DNA of 64,000 nt from assembly GCF_019703515.2 (NCBI RefSeq), contig NC_059349.1, forward strand, positions 28,206,744 to 28,270,743, in the 5' to 3' direction. Position numbers and translations under genes: made by a program. Of the stretch, positions 57,961 through 64,000 are shown piece after piece; within the stretch, counting starts at the first letter, position 1, and each line of letters begins with the position of its first letter. This DNA is from Myxocyprinus asiaticus (taxonomy: Eukaryota; Chordata; Actinopteri; Cypriniformes; Catostomidae). Below the pieces are notes generated by a model. That model had not been told where the DNA came from, searched no databases, and was given only the letters and a program-made list of their open reading frames with translations.

Positions 57961-60645
57961 GCTTATTAAAATAAAAACAGACAATTTAATAAATAGAAAT
58001 TCAGATAATTCAAATAAATTACATTGGAAAATTGGTAGGAAAATTCTTTATTACACAATTGATAAGGGCAATGCATCCCTCATTTCAATGGCTATGAGTC
58101 TTGAATTTTATAAGCAACTGATTTGTAAAGTTTTAAAAACTTTTATTTGTAGTTGGTCATCCTCAGATTTTTAACTGGTAAATAGGTCTATGCATGGTTG
58201 GGCATAATGTCCTACATTCAGTTCATCAATATAGCCATTAAAACCATTAAAACACTGCAATGTTTCCTGGTGCACAGAGGAAGCACATATATTGTTAGTG
58301 TCTGCAATACCAAACAAACAGTCAATAAGTCGCACTAAGCAAACCACTTTTTGTTGTTTGTCTGATTTCTTTCTCTGTTAACCCCTATTAAAGTCTTTGT
58401 TCCCTTTTGTTTAAGGCTCACAAATGACTAAAGGTGTTACGTCAGAATGATATGTTGATATGAGGCCACTCATAACTTCTTCCAATCATAGGGAAAGGCC
58501 AGTGCCTGCTTGCAACAAACCTTTTAGGCTAATAAAACCCTCAGTAGTACTATATTGTAAAGATACCCTGAGTGCATAATGGTTTGCATGAACACACCTT
58601 AAGGTCCACCTAAGGCACTAATTATTTCCCCTGTGATGCTTAAGTATTCGCCCTTAGTTCAGATATACATTTCTTATACACAGTTATATATAGCAAACAT
58701 TTTGTTTTTTTTAATAATGTGCTGATATTTAATATTGCCAATGTTTATTATTCCAGATTGAATATATGTCCTTTAGCAAGTAGCCTAATTAGCAAAATCT
58801 AATTTTATGCACTGGCTTTTATGTGTATTGATAAGGAGGACATTTACTGGCACATTTTTTCATAACAGAAATCTCTTGGAGGGTATGACTAATAGAGGAA
58901 TGTTACTCACCGTTTTTTTTATTACTCTCTTTCATGCTTGTTTATTTCTTCTAAATAGAAGAAATAAGCATGAAAGAGAGTCGAAATAATTGAACTCTCA
59001 AGACAACGCTTTTGTATTTCTTAATTATTATTTCACCTACTGTCCCCCTTACTTGCATTGCATTTATTCCTTGCATTTTTTTTATTTTATTTATTTTTTT
59101 TTATCTGTTGCCAGGCCTTGGTATTATGTACATGGGTTTCTCATGGGTTGTAGTGCTTGTGAAGGGTTTTTTCCTTTCACTATTTTATTCTAACAGTATA
59201 GCTTTATATCCTATGTCCAATTTGATTTTCATTAAAGGTTCACTGGTTCTATAGTGGCATTTTCAATAACTCAAGGTTAAACAAATACTGCTGTACTTAG
59301 CAGGCTGAAGTAGTTAGACAGTCCTTTCTGATCAAATATAACTGTGAGAAATGGTGCAACTCTAGCAATCATTTACCCAATGATGTGTTAAATGACAGAA
59401 ACTTTCATGAAATGCTTAGTATACAGTACATGCTTAGGTGAGGTTGATAGATAAGCTGTTGGTTGCTTGACATTCAGGTGGTGCTCTGCTAATACCAGCA
59501 CTAGACTTGGCCTGGATACTCATTCAGCTATTATATAGGTGAGGGATCGTGGACTGCCTGCACTCAGAAAAAGAAATCAATTGCCTCTGGCAAGTCTCTG
59601 GGACCTTAGATGTACCCTTCGAATAATATTCTGGGTTATGCTGTCAATTGCCACATGCAATAATTTCAACTCCTCATAATTTCAACTGTAAAATTCCAGA
59701 AGGTTTGAAAGCACAGATGTTAAGCTTGTATTTTTTTAAGGCACTTGAATGAATGTTGAAGGCAGCAACAGATTATTTTTTTCTTTAATTAAAAAAAAAA
59801 AAAGTTTGTTATTGCACCAAGTTGTCTAAATTGTCTACTTTTCCTGATAAATCATTAAATGATATTCATGAGGTTGGGGTTTACAGAACTCCATCCCTAA
59901 GCTTCATTTGAAACTGAGCACCTACTCATTCTGGAGGGAAGAGCTTAAGTATGTCAAACATGTGCAAAATTCATGATTATAGCTGATTGTTGTGGCAAGT
60001 AATAAAACTGCATCAATTTTCATGAGGCTTGTATAATTCAAATTGCTAACTGTCTCCCTATGCGTTCTCTTTGTCTTAAAAGGCTGAAAATATGTAAGGA
60101 ATGTTTCCTTTTGATATTCCTTGTGTACTGAGTAGCAATTAGGGGTTTTGAAAGTCCAGACAAATGACCTCAGGCTAACAAGAAATTGCAAGTATCACAA
60201 ATGGTGAGTAACCTCCTTGAAGCGGCCATTGTCTGTGCATAAATGGCCTTGTGGAAGGGACTTTTGAGAAGGGATTGTACTTGGAACAACCCTATGAATA
60301 GCATTTCCTAACCACAGTGCCCTTCAAGGACATAAAAATGTCATTTGGAATTTGTTATATGTAAACAGTAGTTTTGGTGATGAATGTATGAAGTATGAAC
60401 TCAAGTATAAATACAAACATTTGAAATAATGCCTGCACTGGATTTTTGTGGAGGATCAATTTCTAATGGCTTTAAAGAGCATCTTTGAAGCAGGGTATAA
60501 ATAAAATGTACATTAACTGATATATTGTCTCTTCACAAGTATTTTATTTCTTAATTTGTTATACTCAAGAAAATGTTAAATATATAAAAGCAATAGCATG
60601 TTAAATATTTTGGGGAAATATGCAACTGTGAATTCTGCAAAGATG
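57961..60645. other. gene-free spacer
   Basis: No gene recognised. It includes a hairpin at 58924-58981 and a diverged copy (59468-59580) of a segment near 49255. Confidence 0.4.
58924..58981. repeat. near-perfect hairpin, 4-base loop
   Basis: ACTCTCTTTCATGCTT-(GTTT)-ATTTCTTCT, then loop AAAT, then AGAAGAAAT-AAGCATGAAAGAGAGT. The arms pair over 25 bases apart from the GTTT bulge. Confidence 0.9.
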
Positions 60646-60646
60646 T

Positions 60647-61136
60647 TTAAAGGGATAGTTCACCCAAAAATGAAAGTTCTCTCATCATTTACTCATCCTC
60701 ATGCCGTCTCAGATGTGTATGACTTTCTGTCTTCTGCTGAACACAAACCAAGATTTTCAGAAGAATATCTCAGCTCTGTAGGTGCATACAATGCAAGTGA
60801 ATGGTGGCCAGAAACTTTAAGCTCCAAAAAGCATAGAGAAGCAGCAAAAAAGTAATCCATAAAACTCCAGTGGTTTAATCCATGTCCTCTGAAGCGATAT
60901 AATAGGTGTGGTTGAGGAAAAGATCAATATTTAAATCCTTTTTTACTGTAAATTCTACTCCCTGCCCAGTATGTTTCGAATGTGAAAGTGATAGTAAAAG
61001 TGGAATTTATAGTAAAAAAGGACTTAAATATTTATTTGTTTCTCACCCATACCTATCACTTCTAAAGACACTGATTTAACCATATGGATTACTTTAATGC
61101 TTTGAAATTTTCATTTTGGGGTGAACTATCCCTTTA
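60647..61136. mobile_element. TAGTTCACCC-type palindromic element
   Basis: TTAAAGGGATAGTTCACCCA on the left and TGGGGTGAACTATCCCTTTA on the right, with CTCTCATCATTTACTCATCC inside. About 490 bp with an unrelated centre; non-coding. The open frame across its left part is not a gene. Confidence 0.82.
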
Positions 61137-62711
61137 ACTTTCCCCTGTGAAGTACAAAGTGTCTGCTTCACTTTGTACATTTTATAGATATAGAACGGAA
61201 TGTGCGGATTTTGAGTTTTAGAGTTCCAAACTCTTAAAAAAGTGGTTTGAAAAATGCGGAACAGTTGCAGCTAAGTTAACAAATAAACAGTTTTTGCCCA
61301 AAAAAATAAAATAAAACAAGAATGCTTTATATTTGTGTGGTATTGTAGTCTTCCTGAACCATAAAAGTGGTCATACTGTTTTTCTAAAAGCTAACAGAGG
61401 CTGTAGTTGGTTTTTAGTGTGTGTGTTGGGGGGATGGAGGGGGTGTCTAACAACAAAATAACAAGTGCCAGGAGACTCAAGTGACAAGCCTGTGGCACAT
61501 ATCCCACACTCTGAATAGATCCTAATGAGAGCCAGTGGGGTTTCACCATAGCCTAACAACCCTCTTGTTTATTTCTGTAACTCTGTCAGAGGTCTGAAGA
61601 TTGCTGCTCTCCTGATGAAGTTCACAAACTCTCAATTGATTGCCTCTTCACCATGTTCCCATATGCTTAAAGCCCATTTTGAGTTGGATATCAGTGAATA
61701 CAACCTTAGAGATTTATTGAGAACCTCAGCCAGCTTGATTGAATGAAAAACTGGTAAGCATTTCAATGTAATGATTTTATATATGATATCAACATTGATA
61801 AATGCAAGTAAGCACTAGTGAATAACAGCAAATAACAGCAAGCCATCAAAGTTTCTTCAGAATCGGTTTCAGAAGCACTTGTGTTGATGAGTATTCGATT
61901 CCTTGGGGAGAACACCAACAGATTAATTAAGTCACACCTGACAACAATTTATCCGCAAGAACCAGTTCTAATTCCTTATATAAATATTCATATTTTATAT
62001 AACTTATTTTTTTAAACAATCTGAATGAAAGGGCTCTTTAGATTGTGTAAAAACTTTAGAAGTTAAAAATATCTAAACTGCATTAGTGAAAAGAGTTTTA
62101 GGATATTAACATTACATTAATTCTAAACTACAATAAAACAATTAGCTAATAAAATTACTCAAATGCATGAAAAGTTTATGCTGCTTGAAGTGTGATGTAA
62201 CCTATATAAATGCACTAGATGCCCCTTTTCAGCATATAATGGACTTTTTCTTGCGTACCCATTTTGAAAAGGCTATTACAGACAAGACATCTCTCCCCTC
62301 ATTTATGAAACTTTCCACTGGTTAAAACCAAGAAAGTGACCTCCTGAATTAGTTACATAAATTAACACATTTAAACATATACAGTGAAAGCTGTGAAGTC
62401 CTGATGTATCTCTCTGACCAGCATTTTTAAAGAAACAAAGAGTACATCCAGAAAAAAGCTCTTAAGGGCCTGCACACATACTGTACATCCATAATGAGAA
62501 CAATTCACAAAACAAAAGGACACAGTAAGTCTCTTTAGATTGTTTTAGAGGTTTCTAAAGTCCTTGGTCCCTCTGAATCATGCTCCTATCATTGGTTGAA
62601 GATGACAGCAATGTGCAGTGCTTTCTACGGTTACGGTTTGCTGGTTTCAGAACAGGGCCGGCTGCACAGGGAAAAGGAGGGGAGAAAAATGGCCGTGCTG
62701 AATATTTAAAC
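61137..62711. other. spacer between repeats and rabggtb
   Basis: No gene recognised. The part nearest 62711 should include the rabggtb 3' UTR. A possible minus-strand AATAAA lies near 61570 (TTTATT on the plus strand), far from the stop, so its use is doubtful. Confidence 0.4.
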
Positions 62712-62852
62712 TTAGCTCAGCAAGTCTGGTTGGAGGCCAATCCTCTGAAGCACATCCTCAGGCATGCAAAACACAGGGTTCACTGGTTTGATCTGCTCAT
62801 CTCCCAGCAAAGACAGCCCAGCTACACCAAACAGAGTGTGGAAAGGATCCAC
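62712..62852 (-). CDS. rabggtb: Rab geranylgeranyltransferase beta subunit, last exon
   Basis: The terminal exon: acceptor TTCAG on the minus strand, then 46 codons [20 protein letters not shown] to [11 protein letters not shown] and a TAA stop. The His in DPFHTLF is the third zinc ligand of the family (His290 in rat). The end LLS is close to the mammalian C-terminus ELVS, so the protein has its full normal length. With the other three exons the window holds about 175 residues, roughly the C-terminal half. The 3' UTR runs leftward; no polyadenylation signal close to the stop could be assigned with confidence. Confidence 0.96.
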   Translation of the reverse strand: MDPFHTLFGVAGLSLLGDEQIKPVNPVFCMPEDVLQRIGLQPDLLS

Positions 62853-62987
62853 CTGAATTGAGGATCCGATAAGCAGAGGAATAAATGTATCTGACAAAAA
62901 CAAGCTGGAGAATCTATTCAAATTTGTTGTTAAGTTGTAAAATATAACAACTTGAAAAGTTTGCATGTGACAGTATGGACTAATTTA

Positions 62988-63164
<177 letters not shown>

Positions 63165-63246
63165 TCAGAAACACTTGCTATGGCCACGTTGTGTTTGTTG
63201 TTTCAGATATACAAAGTAACTCATGAATATTTACAGGACATCTTAC

Positions 63247-63372
63247 CTTCTCTGGTCTCCCATTCAGGCCTCCTGATGGCAACTGTCTTTCACAGAGCCA
63301 CCAGCCCAACAGATCAGCATTGACCTTATGGAGTTGCCCAGTGATGGACAGAAAACCTGTACAGCAGTAAAT
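63247..63372 (-). CDS. rabggtb: Rab geranylgeranyltransferase beta subunit, internal exon
   Basis: Forty-two codons on the minus strand, phase 0 at both ends, starting [20 protein letters not shown] and ending [12 protein letters not shown] before a GTAAGA donor. The GWWLCERQ and GGLNGRPEK blocks are characteristic of the beta subunit of Rab geranylgeranyltransferase and form part of the lipid-binding barrel. The intron separating it from the preceding exon is only 99 bp. The downstream intron is 88 bp. The sequence shows no disruption. Confidence 0.96.
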
Positions 63373-63471
63373 CTGGAGCAAAAATATAAAGAGAAAAGGC
63401 AGGCTGAAAAAATATGCTTATATGTTTAATGGTGGGTATTACAGTGTTGACATAACATTTCAATACCTCAC

Positions 63472-63582
63472 CTGACCAGCGTGAGACTCTGAACCAGGCC
63501 TGCAACCAAATCCACCATCAAAATTCATACAGGAGAGTACAAACTCCACTGCTTTATCTACGTTGATAGCATCCAACTTGCC
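63472..63582 (-). CDS. rabggtb: Rab geranylgeranyltransferase beta subunit, internal exon
   Basis: The most 5' of four rabggtb exons in the window. The protein is the catalytic beta subunit of Rab geranylgeranyltransferase, which adds geranylgeranyl groups to C-terminal cysteines of Rab GTPases presented by the Rab escort protein in the cytosol. Seen on the minus strand: acceptor CTCTGCAG, then 37 codons ([36 protein letters not shown]) and a GTGAGG donor. The GGFGCRPG segment is one of the repeated prenyltransferase motifs of the alpha-alpha barrel. It corresponds to roughly residue 157 onward of the vertebrate protein of about 331 residues. No earlier exon is seen in 63583-64000, so the 5' half lies beyond the edge. 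Confidence 0.96.
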
Positions 63583-64000
63583 CTGCAGAGATAAATCTGT
63601 CTTTTTGAATGTCTTTACAACTTTGAAAGCTTGCTGTAATACCAATTATACAATTAATTATCAAATTTGAATATAAAAGACTGTTCAGACCAGAAGTGCC
63701 AATGTCGCAACCGCACAAAAGGAAAAGCGTGTATCTATTTCCCCTGTTAAGGAAAAACAAGCATCATTTAGTCATATAAAATCCAAACACTGTCTATTCC
63801 TGTAACAACAGAAATAAATTATAGTTACAATGATAGCTTACTAACGTTCTACTCTTATTATTTCTGCTGCCAGTATACAGAGCAGAGTTTGCAAATTTTC
63901 TGTATGCACAGAATACCCAGATGACCTATCATATTTGCCAAAATGTGCAGGATACAATAGAGTACACTGTACAGAATATTATCTCACACAATGCAATGCA
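63583..64000. other. rabggtb: rabggtb intron running off the right edge
   Basis: No match to the preceding rabggtb exon is visible, so it lies beyond the window. Sequence is AT-rich with no other features. Confidence 0.6.

Noticed and set aside
60598..60855. Small open frame at 60.6 kb
   Set aside because: Most of it is the left arm of a TAGTTCACCC-type miniature element.
62580..62861. Plus-strand frame over rabggtb
   Set aside because: It is the antisense shadow of the last rabggtb exon.

Overview
The window looks like nuclear DNA from a bony fish, most likely a cypriniform (carp/zebrafish relative). It is AT-rich, has a low gene density and is packed with teleost-type repeats. These include Tc1 elements, hAT-type and TA/TTAA miniature elements, a tRNA-derived SINE, a DIRS-like fragment and a Ty3/gypsy element of the Gmr1 type. 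Exons have GT/AG boundaries. No bacterial or organellar features are visible. The species cannot be fixed from sequence alone.

Two conserved host genes are clear. An ephrin-A gene, best matching ephrin-A2 (efna2), lies on the plus strand with exons at 38965-39257, 45271-45336 and 46500-46618. It has a long 3' UTR that carries a palindromic miniature element. Its first exon (signal peptide) was not found and probably lies upstream of the window. The C-terminal half of rabggtb (Rab geranylgeranyltransferase beta subunit) lies on the minus strand at 62712-63582, with four exons in the window and the rest beyond the right edge. Between them, at 53226-54308 on the plus strand, is an uninterrupted 360-codon reading frame with a coiled-coil-like N-terminus that I do not recognise. 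A 192-codon antisense frame sits in efna2 intron 2 (41869-42447) and is only a candidate exon. efna2 encodes a GPI-anchored Eph-receptor ligand; rabggtb encodes the catalytic subunit that prenylates Rab GTPases. Nothing suggests that the genes work together; they are simply neighbours, with efna2 and rabggtb convergent.

Layout: 0-3 kb, AT-rich spacer with a TTAA-flanked miniature element. 3.07-6.66 kb, a decayed LTR retrotransposon with both LTRs, a SCAN-like gag, and protease-integrase-RNase H order. 6.7-24 kb, repeat-rich spacer, probably upstream of or inside efna2 intron 1. 24-25 kb, DIRS-like tail. 25.1-25.9 kb, a hAT-type element with a perfect 8-bp target duplication; an inverted second copy sits at 50.7-51.5 kb. 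27.8 kb, a SINE with a 16-bp duplication. 32.2-34.6 kb, a truncated Tc1 palindrome ending in telomere-like TTAGGG repeats, then a full-length inactive Tc1. 36.4-37.2 kb, a LINE tail. 39-46.6 kb, efna2 with many nested miniature elements. 51.6-53 kb, a second dead Tc1. 53.2-54.3 kb, the unknown gene. 56-57.6 kb, a gag remnant, a SINE and another repeat. 58-62.7 kb, spacer. 62.7-63.6 kb, rabggtb.

The most interesting points are the Gmr1-type pol order together with a SCAN-like gag, the unknown 360-codon gene, the telomere-like repeat at a transposon breakpoint, and the DIRS-like split-repeat terminus.
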